64,000 bases of DNA from SIG440 sp045631525 (GTDB lineage: Bacteria; Bacillota; Clostridia; Monoglobales; Monoglobaceae), in the NCBI GenBank assembly GCA_045631525.1, contig JAZQUY010000002.1, positions 124,001 to 188,000 on the forward strand. Reading direction: 5' to 3'. The notes beneath the pieces are model-generated. The model was not told the DNA's origin. It made no database searches and was given only the letters and a program-made list of their open reading frames with translations. Numbering within the stretch: position 1 is the stretch's first letter; each line of letters opens with the position of its first letter. Positions 26,308 to 33,994 of this stretch are shown here, piece by piece. A program made the position numbers and the translations under genes.

Positions 26308-26820
26308 ATGAAAAAATTTTTTAAAGGAACAAGGGGAAAACAGCTTTTGGTTTCGGTGCTTGCTGTTATGGTTATTGCGGCAGGGTATTACAGATGGTCG
26401 GTTGAACAAAATGAGAGTCTGACAGTGACAAACGAGGTCCTCCCCATAGAGGAACAGGGAGAAAAGGGGAAAGGAACGGTTGATGAAGATTATTTTTCAA
26501 GAGCCAGATATGAAAGGGATTGCACACGTTCAGAGGCAGTAGAAATCCTAACAGTTTCGGCAATTTCGGGGGAGGCATCAGCAGAAACAAATGCGAAAAT
26601 TGAAAAGTATGCCCAAAGTGCCGAGAAAGAATCAGTTATTGAAAATATGATAATGGCAAAGGGCTACGCTGATTGCGTGGCATTTGTGGATGACGAAAGT
26701 GTGAGTGTTGTGGTGAAGGCTGAAAAACTTGATAAAAACGGAGTTTCAAAAATAAAAGATATTGTGGTCGGGCAGACCGGAATGAAAGCAACACAGATTA
26801 AAATTTCAAACAAGCAATAA
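26308..26820 (+). CDS. spoIIIAH: Stage III sporulation protein AH
   Basis: A 170-residue protein with an N-terminal membrane anchor (LLVSVLAVMVIAAGYYRW) and a C-terminal YscJ/FliF-like domain. SpoIIIAH meets forespore SpoIIQ across the two membranes. Typical features are the DYFSRARYERDCTRSEAVEIL helix and the GYADCVAFVDD strand. The 79-base gap from spoIIIAG holds no other gene. Last gene of the operon, ahead of a strong terminator. Confidence 0.94.
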   Translation: MKKFFKGTRGKQLLVSVLAVMVIAAGYYRWSVEQNESLTVTNEVLPIEEQGEKGKGTVDEDYFSRARYERDCTRSEAVEILTVSAISGEASAETNAKIEKYAQSAEKESVIENMIMAKGYADCVAFVDDESVSVVVKAEKLDKNGVSKIKDIVVGQTGMKATQIKISNKQ

Positions 26821-26858
26821 AAAAACCTCCTTTGCAGTTTTGCAAAGGAGGTTTTTAT
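26821..26858. terminator. Bidirectional terminator between spoIIIAH and the serine hydrolase
   Basis: A 16-bp perfect stem (26821-26836 with 26841-26856) with A-run before and T-run after, GTTT loop; it can serve both converging genes. Confidence 0.92.
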
Positions 26859-26867
26859 CAAAGTATT

Positions 26868-28370
26868 TTATTCGGCAATGCTGTGTACATAGCCTATATA
26901 TTCGTTCATAAAGTTTTCAGCAGTTTTATTCATGGAAACTGCGATGCGGTTATCTTCGGTGAAGAAAACTTTTATGAACAGTTTTCCAAAATATTTGTCA
27001 ATAACCTGAACAAGAATTTCCAGGTTCCTTTCGTGAGTCCACACTGCACTTGCGGCACATTTGTAATAGTTTCCGGGGGCATAGGTGTTGCCCATCAAAT
27101 CGGAGTATCCTTCTTCGGGGAAGACGCCAAAGACGTTTTTGTTAATACCAAATTCGATAGTTTTGTCGCCTTGTTTGTTGGTGTAATCCATTTTGCAAAC
27201 ATCATCGGTAAAGGTGAATTTAATTTTTGAAATACCCATTGGGTTTTCTTCCATAATGAAAGTTTTGCCGCTTACCTCGGTTGCAATGTTTTCTTTCACA
27301 CTACCACTCAGAGAGAAGAGCTTGAGACTATTGGTGAAATCCATAAGGTCATCATATGCTTCTTTGTCGTCTGCCAATGCTTCGTTCTTTGCGGTTTCAG
27401 CAATTTCTTCAAGAAGACGATCAATCATAACATCTTCGCCTGTTTTGGGATTTGTCTGATTGTCGGCAGTTACGACAAAAACCATATCATAGTCAGGGAA
27501 TGCAAGAGCCAACTGATTTCCAAGACCGAAGAAACCATAACCATTTCCGGCAGTTCTCCAGATGAGATAGCCATAACCGTATGTACCACCTGCGTCACGA
27601 TGAGCAGCACGCTTTGAACTTACGAGGTTTGAGGTTGCTTCTTTGATAAATTTTTTGTCAAGAATCTGTTCGCCGTTCCACTCGCCTTCATTGAGGAGGA
27701 ATTGCAGAACTTTTGCAAGGTCCATAGGACGGCAGAGGATACCTGAATCTGACCAGGCGTGTCCGCCGGGGCTTTGTAGACAATAAGCATCTTTTGAAAA
27801 ACCTATTTTGTCAAAAAGCTTTTCGCGAAGATAATCCATAAGGCTCATTCCGCTGATAATTTCAACAATGCAACCAAGAACAAATGAGCCTGAGCTGTCA
27901 TAGATGAAGGTTGAGCCTGTAAGTTTTGGTTTGAGAGAACTATCAGTACCTGCACAGTCATAATAGTAACGAAGTCTATCCTCAGGTTTTTCGTTGAAAA
28001 ATCCTGCAACAGTGCACATTCCGGCTGTTGACATAATAAGCATATCACGGATTGTCTGCTTTTTAACCTCATCACAGGCATTTTTGGTGATGTCCTCATC
28101 AAGATAAGAAATAGCAGGGGCATCAAGGTTGATGAGACCGTCCTGCTGCAAAAAGCCAATGGCAAGAGCCACAAAGCTTTTGGTTGATGAATATATTCTG
28201 TGAAGAAAGTCCTTGTGAAAAGGTTCCCAGTAAGCTTCGTAAAAAACTTTCCCGTGCCTAAGCATAACGATTGAATGAGTAGAAAATTCATTTCTCTCTA
28301 AGATTTTTATGTATTTTTTAACACTTTTGGATGAAATACCCACCTGTTCAGGGGTAACTTTTTCCAGCAT
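26868..28370 (-). CDS. Serine hydrolase of the beta-lactamase / penicillin-binding-protein-like family
   Basis: A 500-residue, apparently cytoplasmic protein (no signal peptide). The class C beta-lactamase fold is shown by the SSTKSF motif (SxxK nucleophile), YDSSG (Y-x-S) and a late YGYGYLIWR strand in place of KTG. A C-terminal beta-rich domain follows from about residue 320. Such proteins are esterases, peptidases or amidases as often as lactamases; resistance should not be assumed. Start ATG 28370 is preferred, since AGAAAGG lies 9 bases ahead; an in-frame ATG at 28403 and another at 28379 are less well placed. It is a single gene, divergent from trpB. Confidence 0.88.
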   Translation of the reverse strand: MLEKVTPEQVGISSKSVKKYIKILERNEFSTHSIVMLRHGKVFYEAYWEPFHKDFLHRIYSSTKSFVALAIGFLQQDGLINLDAPAISYLDEDITKNACDEVKKQTIRDMLIMSTAGMCTVAGFFNEKPEDRLRYYYDCAGTDSSLKPKLTGSTFIYDSSGSFVLGCIVEIISGMSLMDYLREKLFDKIGFSKDAYCLQSPGGHAWSDSGILCRPMDLAKVLQFLLNEGEWNGEQILDKKFIKEATSNLVSSKRAAHRDAGGTYGYGYLIWRTAGNGYGFFGLGNQLALAFPDYDMVFVVTADNQTNPKTGEDVMIDRLLEEIAETAKNEALADDKEAYDDLMDFTNSLKLFSLSGSVKENIATEVSGKTFIMEENPMGISKIKFTFTDDVCKMDYTNKQGDKTIEFGINKNVFGVFPEEGYSDLMGNTYAPGNYYKCAASAVWTHERNLEILVQVIDKYFGKLFIKVFFTEDNRIAVSMNKTAENFMNEYIGYVHSIAE

Positions 28371-28420
28371 TTGAATCATACCTTTCTTTTTGCCATAATG
28401 CAATTGATGTTAATACCACA

Positions 28421-28449
28421 ATTTTACTATCTTTAAAGGTAGATGTCAA
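28421..28449 (-). promoter_or_regulatory. Promoter of the serine hydrolase with a palindromic spacer
   Basis: On the minus strand: TTGACA, 17-bp spacer, TAAAAT. The spacer is nearly filled by the imperfect palindrome CTATCTTTAAAGGTAG (28428-28443), which could be an operator. Confidence 0.75.
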
Positions 28450-28492
28450 GGGAAAAAGGTACATAATTGTTAGAAAATTTATTAAAGATAAT

Positions 28493-28521
28493 TTGACAAA
28501 CAGAAAAAATTGTAATATACT
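28493..28521 (+). promoter_or_regulatory. Promoter of the trpB leader and trpB
   Basis: TTGACA (28493-28498), 17-bp spacer, TATACT (28516-28521). Transcription would start near 28528, leaving about 160 bases before trpB. Confidence 0.88.
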
Positions 28522-28553
28522 ATTTGGGTAGAAATTTTTTGGGAGTGACATTT

Positions 28554-28610
28554 ATGACTTTTTTGAAAGAATATATTTTAAATCAAAGTGGAGGGAACAT
28601 TTGGGCGTAA
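28554..28610 (+). CDS. Putative 18-residue leader peptide upstream of trpB
   Basis: The ATG at 28554 has a good GGGAG ribosome site (28541-28545) and opens an 18-codon frame ending at TAA 28610. The peptide reads MTFLKEYILNQSGGNIWA, with tryptophan as the penultimate residue. The stop codon lies in the loop of a small GGGC/GCCC hairpin. Position between the trpB promoter and trpB, plus a Trp codon just before the end, suggests a regulatory leader; this is inference and no such peptide is known to me. Confidence 0.55.
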   Translation: MTFLKEYILNQSGGNIWA

Positions 28611-28669
28611 GCCCAACGTGTTTTTTGGCAGTTAGTTAAACTGCGGGATTTGATTTGAATATATTTTTT
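28567..28669 (+). promoter_or_regulatory. Structured leader RNA of trpB with a long-range helix
   Basis: Bases 28571-28587 pair with 28649-28665 over 17 bp with one G-U, and weaker A-U/G-U pairs extend this to about 21 bp (28567-28669). The enclosed 61 bases hold two hairpins: GGGC-GTAA-GCCC (28603-28614) and GCAGTT-AGTTA-AACTGC (28628-28644), giving a three-way junction. The 3' arm ends in a run of T's, two bases before the trpB ribosome site AAAAGGAG. The 5' arm lies inside the leader-peptide frame, so translation and folding exclude each other. It does not fit a T-box, purine, or other riboswitch I recognise. Confidence 0.6.
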
Positions 28670-28687
28670 TGAAAAGGAGTTTTTATT

Positions 28688-29929
28688 ATGAATAAATATA
28701 AGGATTTTGAAAATTATTTAAAGGAGCTTCCCACAAAGGACGGATTCTTTGGTGAATATGGCGGTTCATACCAGGCGGAAGAGCTTATTGAGGCGTTCAA
28801 AGAAGCAGATGATGCTTATGAAGCTATTTGCCATTCGGCACAGTTTATAAACGAGCTTCGCAGAATAAGAAAGGAATTTCAGGGCAGACCCACTCCGGTA
28901 TACCATTGCGAGCGTCTCTCTAAAATTTTTGGAAATTGCCAGATATACTTAAAAAGAGAGGATTTAAACCATACCGGAGCACACAAGCTCAATCACTGTA
29001 TGGGTGAGGGACTCTTAGCAAAGTTTATGGGCAAGAAGAAAATAATTGCTGAAACCGGAGCAGGTCAGCACGGCGTTGCAATAGCAACCGCGGCGGCTTA
29101 TTTCGGTATGGAATGCGATGTTTATATGGGTGAGGTTGACATTGAAAAACAGCATCCAAATGTAATAAGAATGAAGATGTTGGGTGCAAATGTTGTTCCT
29201 GTAACAAAAGGTCTTAAAACACTTAAGGAAGCTTGTGATGCTGCATTTGAAGCCTATCTCAAGGAATATAAAGATGCGATATACTGCATAGGTACTGCGG
29301 CAGGCCCCCATCCTTTCCCCAAAATGGTCAGAGATTTTCAGTCAATTATTGGCATAGAAGCAAGAGAACAGTTTTTGGAGATGACGGGCATTATGCCAGA
29401 TGCCGTTACAGCTTGTGTAGGCGGCGGCTCCAACTCTTTGGGTATGTTTATACCATTTTTGGCTGACCCTGTAGAAATTTACGGCATTGAGCCGCTTGGA
29501 AGAGGCGTGGGCATTGGTGACCATGCGGCAACGATGGCATATGGCACAAAGGGTATTATTCATGGTTATTCTAGCTATGTTCTCCAGGATGAAAAAGGTG
29601 AACCGCTTCCGGTTTATTCAATAGCCAGCGGCCTTGACTATCCGGGAGTAGGCCCCGAACACGCATACCTTCGTGATAAAGGCAGGGTACATTATGAAAC
29701 AGTATCTGATGAAGAGGCTATGGAAGCGTTTTTCCTTTTGTCAAGATATGAGGGCATAATTCCCGCTATTGAAAGTGCTCACGCGGTGGCTTATGCTATC
29801 AGATATGCCAAGGAACACAAAAGCGGTTCAATTCTGGTGTGTCTATCAGGACGCGGAGATAAAGATATTGATTATGTTTATGAAAATTACGGCTGTGGCG
29901 AAAAGTTCAAACTGGATTATGATATTTAA
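28688..29929 (+). CDS. trpB: Tryptophan synthase beta chain (stand-alone)
   Basis: A 413-residue TrpB1-type enzyme that condenses indole with serine. Marks: FGEYGGSYQAEEL at the N-terminus, LKREDLNHTGAHKLNH with the PLP lysine near residue 99, AETGAGQHGVA with the catalytic Glu, and CVGGGSNSLGMF for the phosphate. No trpA or other trp gene is adjacent, so it may salvage indole from outside rather than channel it from TrpA; a trpA elsewhere in the genome is possible. Its own promoter and a complex leader control it. Terminator follows at 29937. Confidence 0.97.
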   Translation: MNKYKDFENYLKELPTKDGFFGEYGGSYQAEELIEAFKEADDAYEAICHSAQFINELRRIRKEFQGRPTPVYHCERLSKIFGNCQIYLKREDLNHTGAHKLNHCMGEGLLAKFMGKKKIIAETGAGQHGVAIATAAAYFGMECDVYMGEVDIEKQHPNVIRMKMLGANVVPVTKGLKTLKEACDAAFEAYLKEYKDAIYCIGTAAGPHPFPKMVRDFQSIIGIEAREQFLEMTGIMPDAVTACVGGGSNSLGMFIPFLADPVEIYGIEPLGRGVGIGDHAATMAYGTKGIIHGYSSYVLQDEKGEPLPVYSIASGLDYPGVGPEHAYLRDKGRVHYETVSDEEAMEAFFLLSRYEGIIPAIESAHAVAYAIRYAKEHKSGSILVCLSGRGDKDIDYVYENYGCGEKFKLDYDI

Positions 29930-29936
29930 AATATAG

Positions 29937-29970
29937 GGCAGGGTTAATTTCAACCTTGCCTTGTTTTTTT
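29937..29970 (+). terminator. Terminator after trpB
   Basis: A 9-bp stem with one G-T wobble (29937-29945 with 29952-29960), then TTGTTTTTTT. Confidence 0.85.
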
Positions 29971-30003
29971 GTATTTAAAATGCCATAATAGGAAGAATTA
30001 TAC

Positions 30004-30032
30004 TTGAAAAATGGCGAGGATTGTGATATAAT
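30004..30032 (+). promoter_or_regulatory. Promoter of the decarboxylase beta-subunit gene
   Basis: TTGAAA, 17-bp spacer ending in TGA, TATAAT (extended -10). Confidence 0.85.
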
Positions 30033-30074
30033 AATTTGGTTGTTTAATTACAAAAGATTACAGGAGGAATTAAA

Positions 30075-31163
30075 ATGGAAATTATTTATGAAAACATTCT
30101 GCAAATCCAGTGGCAACAGATTGTTATGTGGATTGTTGGAGGACTTCTTATTTACCTTGCCATAAAAAAAGAAATGGAGCCGACTCTCCTTTTGCCTATG
30201 GGATTTGGCGCAATTTTGGTGAACTTGCCATTTTCCGGTGCTGTTGAAACTCTTGAAACTTTGTTTGCAGCGGGAATTTCAAACGAGCTTTTCCCCCTTA
30301 TTTTGTTTATAGGCATAGGTGCGATGATTGACTTTGGACCGCTTCTTTCAAATCCGAAGCTTATGATTTTTGGCGCGGCGGCTCAGTTCGGTATTTTCTT
30401 TACTCTTTGCTTTGCATCGATGTTCTTTGATATAAAGGATTCGGCAGCCATTGCGATTATCGGTGCGGCAGACGGACCTACATCAATCGTTGTGGCTCAG
30501 GCTCTTGGCACAAAATATTTGGGTGCAATTATGGTTGCCGCATATTCATATATGGCACTTGTTCCAATTATTCAGCCGCCCGTTATAAAGCTTTTAACAA
30601 CAAAAAAAGAGCGTATGATAAGAATGGAATATACCCAGAAGGAAGTGTCAAAAACCACAAAAATTTTGTTCCCGATAGCTATCACTGTGATAGCGGGTCT
30701 TGTGGCACCTGCATCGGTGGCCCTTATAGGCTTCCTGATGTTCGGAAACTTAATCCGCGAGTGCGGTGTTCTCAATTCACTTTCTGAAACTGCACAGAAA
30801 TCTTTGGCGAATATTATCACGATTTTCCTCGGGATAACCATTTCTCTCAGAATGCAAGCTGCAGAGTTCCTTACGGTTGAAACACTGCTTATTCTTTGTC
30901 TTGGTCTTGTTGCTTTCGTGTTTGATACTGCAGGCGGTGTTCTTTTCGCAAAGATATTGAACCTTTTCTCCAAGAAAAAAATCAATCCCATGATTGGTGC
31001 AGCAGGTATTTCTGCATTCCCTATGTCCGGTCGTGTTGTTCACAAAATGGGACTCCGCGAAGACCCCCAGAACTTTTTGCTTATGCATTCCATAGGTGTA
31101 AATGTATCAGGCCAGATTGCGTCTGTCATTGCCGGCGGTATGATACTTAAATTCTTTATGTAA
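30075..31163 (+). CDS. Na+-translocating decarboxylase beta subunit (OadB/GcdB family)
   Basis: A 362-residue membrane protein with about nine to eleven hydrophobic segments. Two motifs are diagnostic: GAADGPTSIVVA (with the Asp that binds Na+) and, in the last third, the GAAGISAFPMSGRVVH segment with conserved Ser and Arg. The subunit drives sodium out of the cell using a biotin-borne carboxyl group. Its partners would be an alpha carboxyltransferase, a biotin carrier and a gamma/delta subunit; only a 46-residue small protein follows here. The substrate (oxaloacetate, glutaconyl-CoA, methylmalonyl-CoA) cannot be told. Pyruvate kinase is next downstream. Confidence 0.94.
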   Translation: MEIIYENILQIQWQQIVMWIVGGLLIYLAIKKEMEPTLLLPMGFGAILVNLPFSGAVETLETLFAAGISNELFPLILFIGIGAMIDFGPLLSNPKLMIFGAAAQFGIFFTLCFASMFFDIKDSAAIAIIGAADGPTSIVVAQALGTKYLGAIMVAAYSYMALVPIIQPPVIKLLTTKKERMIRMEYTQKEVSKTTKILFPIAITVIAGLVAPASVALIGFLMFGNLIRECGVLNSLSETAQKSLANIITIFLGITISLRMQAAEFLTVETLLILCLGLVAFVFDTAGGVLFAKILNLFSKKKINPMIGAAGISAFPMSGRVVHKMGLREDPQNFLLMHSIGVNVSGQIASVIAGGMILKFFM

Positions 31164-31183
31164 TTTGATGGAGGAAAAAGACT

Positions 31184-31324
31184 ATGAATATAAATCCTAT
31201 GAACTTTGTATACAATCTAAAATATATGGGACTTGGTATGCTTGGAATATTTATCGTTATAGGAATAGTGATAGGTGTTACTTTGCTGTTGAATAAGGTT
31301 ACTGAAAAAACTGATGCTTTTTAA
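31184..31324 (+). CDS. OadG-related small membrane subunit
   Basis: A 46-residue frame with a GGAGG site (31170-31174), nine bases before ATG 31184. It has one transmembrane helix (GMLGIFIVIGIVIGVTLLL) preceded by NLKYMGLGM, the pattern of the membrane anchor of oxaloacetate-decarboxylase gamma chains, but the long soluble tail is missing. Directly downstream of the beta subunit, it is likely its assembly partner. The NLKYMGxGMxGIF phrasing and position are the only evidence. Confidence 0.75.
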   Translation: MNINPMNFVYNLKYMGLGMLGIFIVIGIVIGVTLLLNKVTEKTDAF

Positions 31325-31348
31325 AAGACAAAAAGGGGTATACAAAAA

Positions 31349-32761
31349 ATGAGAAAAACAAAGGTTATATGCACAATTGGTCCTGCTTGTGAAAATCAGG
31401 AAATCTTGGAAAAAATGTGTCTTGAGGGGATGAATGTTGCAAGACTCAATTTTTCACACGGTACACACGAGGAGCATCAGAACAAAATTGACCTCATCAA
31501 AAAGGTAAGAGAAAAACTGGAGCTTCCTATCGCTATTATGCTGGATACAAAAGGCCCGGAATACAGAATAAAAACATTTGAAAACAAAAAAATCACACTG
31601 AGTGATGGTGACACGTTCACTTTTACCACAGAAAACATTGTGGGAAATGAAAAGCGAGTAGCTGTTAACTATGACCACCTTATGGATGACCTTAAAGTTG
31701 GGGATGTTATCACGGTAAACAACGGGCTTGTAAGCTTTAAGGTCGTAGAAATCAAGGGAAATGACGCTATATGTACAGTTTTGTCAGGCGGCGAACTGTC
31801 GGACAGAAAAAGTATGAATTTCCCGGGAAAAGTAATGACACACGATTTCCTCAGCGAACAGGACAAGGAAGATTTGCTTTTCGGTATTAAGAACGAGGTA
31901 GATTTTGTAGCAGCATCCTTTGTTTCGCGAAAAAAAGACATTGAAGATATGAGAACATTCCTCAATGAAAACGGCGGCAAGGATATTGACATTATTGCAA
32001 AAATCGAAAACCGCAGCGGGGTTGACAACGTTGAAGAAATCTGTGAAATTGCTGACGGCATTATGATTGCCAGAGGTGATTTGGGCGTTGAAATTCCTTT
32101 TGTTGAAGTTCCTGCTGTCCAGAAATATCTCATAAACAAGTGCAGACTTTTGGGAAGCCGTGTTATTACTGCCACAGAAATGCTTGAAACAATGATATAC
32201 AATCCCCGTCCTACAAGAGCTGAACTTTCTGACGTTGCCAATGCGGTTTATGACGGGACATCGGCGGTTATGCTTTCAGGGGAAACTGCATCAGGAAAGT
32301 ACCCCGTTGAAGCGGTTCGCAATATGGTTGAAATTGTTAAGTTCACAGAGATGGGAATAAATTACAAAAAACGTTTCAAAAATTCAGAGTTTGAAATCCG
32401 CAATCACCTTGATGCAATTTCACATTCTACTTGTTCAATGGCGATTGACCTTGATGCCAAATGCATAGTGGTAAGCTCAATAAGCGGAAAAACCGCAAGA
32501 ATGGTAAGCCGTTTCAGATGCCCTGTGGATATTATGGGTATGACAACTAATGAAAAGGTATGGAGAAAATTAAATCTCAGCTGGGGCGTCACACCCGCTA
32601 TGTGTGAAGAGTTCAATTCCGTTGAGGTCATGTTCTACAATGCAGTAAATCAGGCAAAAAAGGTTTTTGAACTTACAAAAGGCGATGATGTGGTTTTGAC
32701 AGGTGGTCAGGTGAACGGCCAGTCGGGCAATACAAACATCATCAAGGTTGAGACCGTATAA
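31349..32761 (+). CDS. pyk: Pyruvate kinase
   Basis: A 470-residue enzyme, without the extra C-terminal PEP-utiliser domain found in some Bacilli. Family signatures: ARLNFSHGTHEEH, IMLDTKGPEYR (substrate loop), AKIENRSGVDN with the catalytic Lys, and ARGDLGVEIP. It converts phosphoenolpyruvate and ADP to pyruvate and ATP. It starts 24 bases after the small membrane subunit and may be read from the same promoter, which would link glycolytic pyruvate formation with the sodium pump; that link is inference. Confidence 0.98.
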   Translation: MRKTKVICTIGPACENQEILEKMCLEGMNVARLNFSHGTHEEHQNKIDLIKKVREKLELPIAIMLDTKGPEYRIKTFENKKITLSDGDTFTFTTENIVGNEKRVAVNYDHLMDDLKVGDVITVNNGLVSFKVVEIKGNDAICTVLSGGELSDRKSMNFPGKVMTHDFLSEQDKEDLLFGIKNEVDFVAASFVSRKKDIEDMRTFLNENGGKDIDIIAKIENRSGVDNVEEICEIADGIMIARGDLGVEIPFVEVPAVQKYLINKCRLLGSRVITATEMLETMIYNPRPTRAELSDVANAVYDGTSAVMLSGETASGKYPVEAVRNMVEIVKFTEMGINYKKRFKNSEFEIRNHLDAISHSTCSMAIDLDAKCIVVSSISGKTARMVSRFRCPVDIMGMTTNEKVWRKLNLSWGVTPAMCEEFNSVEVMFYNAVNQAKKVFELTKGDDVVLTGGQVNGQSGNTNIIKVETV

Positions 32762-32805
32762 AATGCATTTCCCCAAAGAACTTTTCTTTGGGGCGATTTG
32801 CATTA
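32762..32805 (+). terminator. Hairpin after pyruvate kinase
   Basis: A 10-bp perfect stem CCCCAAAGAA/TTCTTTGGGG (32771-32780 with 32784-32793), inside a second pairing AATGCA/TGCATT. There is no long T-run after it, so termination may be partial. Confidence 0.5.
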
Positions 32806-32831
32806 TACATAAAAAGGAGAGAAGATGAGTT

Positions 32832-33392
32832 ATGGGCTTGTGGGAATTATTCGTTGTTGCGGTGGGACTTTCCGCTGATGCCTTTGCGGTTTCCATATGC
32901 AAGGGGTTGTCACTTGAAAGAATACAGAAAAAATACTGCATTATTATAGGTCTTTATTTTGGCGGATTTCAGGCGCTTATGCCCGTCATTGGATATTTGC
33001 TGGGGGTGGGATTTCAGTCTCTTATTGCAAATATTGACCATTGGATAGCGTTTGTGCTTTTGAGTATAATCGGGTTTAATATGATAAAGGAATCAAGATG
33101 TAAAAACGAAAAAATGGAAGAGTCATTTTCTCTTCGGGTGATGCTGCCTCTGGCTGTTGCTACCAGCATTGATGCGCTGGCTGTGGGTGTTACATTTGCT
33201 TTTTTGAAGGTTTCGATTGTTCCTGCAGTTTCTTTTATCGGGGTAATAACGTTTTTACTCTCGGGAGTTGGGCTTTTGATTGGAAACAAATTTGGTTGTA
33301 GATATAAATCAAAGGCGGAGCTTGCGGGCGGAATTATACTTATCGTTATGGGACTCAAAATCCTGTTGGAACATATTGGGATTTTGGGATAA
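32832..33392 (+). CDS. mntP: Putative manganese efflux pump MntP
   Basis: A 186-residue protein with six membrane helices and the paired acidic motifs of the family: GLSADAFAVSICKGL in helix 1 and ATSIDALAVGVTFAF in helix 4, whose Asp residues are needed for Mn2+ export. No yybP-ykoY riboswitch is visible ahead of it. Start ATG 32832 has AAAGGAGAG 10 bases upstream. It may be read through from pyk. Confidence 0.95.
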   Translation: MGLWELFVVAVGLSADAFAVSICKGLSLERIQKKYCIIIGLYFGGFQALMPVIGYLLGVGFQSLIANIDHWIAFVLLSIIGFNMIKESRCKNEKMEESFSLRVMLPLAVATSIDALAVGVTFAFLKVSIVPAVSFIGVITFLLSGVGLLIGNKFGCRYKSKAELAGGIILIVMGLKILLEHIGILG

Positions 33393-33434
33393 TTACAAAA
33401 AATTTACAAAAGACATTTCAGGAGTGAAAATTTT

Positions 33435-33983
33435 ATGCAGACATTATCATATGCACTCAGCATTTTGGGTTTAATTTCAATGATTACGGCATCGCTGATT
33501 AAAGGTAAGGATATGAAAAAAATCCTGTTCTTCGTATTTTGCGGAAACTTTTTGGTAGCCACAAGCTATTTAATTGGCGGCAGCGGAATAAACGGCGCGG
33601 CGGCGTGTTATCTTGGCAGCTTACAGACTATTATAAACTATTTCTTTGATTCAAAAAATAAGCCCCTGCCCACTTGGCTTATCGTTATTTACGCCATAGC
33701 GATAATTGTACTCAATATCGCAGTGGCAGGCGGTGTTACATGGCTCGGACTTTTGGTGATTATTGCGTCGCTTACATTTATTTTGTGCATAGGACAGAAA
33801 AACGGCGCAAAGTATCGTTTTTGGACCATTGTAAATATGGTGCTTTGGTGTACGTATGATATTTTGTCAAAGTCCTTTGGTGCACTTATTACACACGTTG
33901 TTTTGCTTTTATTTACGGTTGTTGGTATGATTATAAATGATACAAAGGTTTTAAAAAGTGAAAATACTGAAAATCTGGTATAG
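33435..33983 (+). CDS. YgjV-family membrane protein
   Basis: A 182-residue protein with about six hydrophobic helices. The pattern GNFLVATSYLIGGSGINGAAACYLGSLQ and the later NMVLWCTYDILSKSFGALI match the YgjV family of inner-membrane proteins, whose function is unknown. A CAGGAG site precedes the ATG. The dehydrogenase starts 12 bases downstream, so both are likely on one transcript. Confidence 0.82.
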   Translation: MQTLSYALSILGLISMITASLIKGKDMKKILFFVFCGNFLVATSYLIGGSGINGAAACYLGSLQTIINYFFDSKNKPLPTWLIVIYAIAIIVLNIAVAGGVTWLGLLVIIASLTFILCIGQKNGAKYRFWTIVNMVLWCTYDILSKSFGALITHVVLLLFTVVGMIINDTKVLKSENTENLV

Positions 33984-33994
33984 GATGGATTAAA

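Noticed and set aside
26868..28370. Antibiotic-resistance beta-lactamase
   Set aside because: SxxK and YxS are present but there is no signal peptide and no clear KTG, and a long extra C-terminal domain follows; a general serine hydrolase is the safer name.
28528..28687. T-box or known tryptophan riboswitch ahead of trpB
   Set aside because: No T-box consensus (AGGGTGGNACCGCG), no specifier loop and no terminator/antiterminator pair of that type.
28688..29929. TrpB2-type paralogue
   Set aside because: Length (413) and motif phrasing (HTGAHKLNH, GEYGGSYQ) fit the TrpB1 form better than the longer TrpB2.
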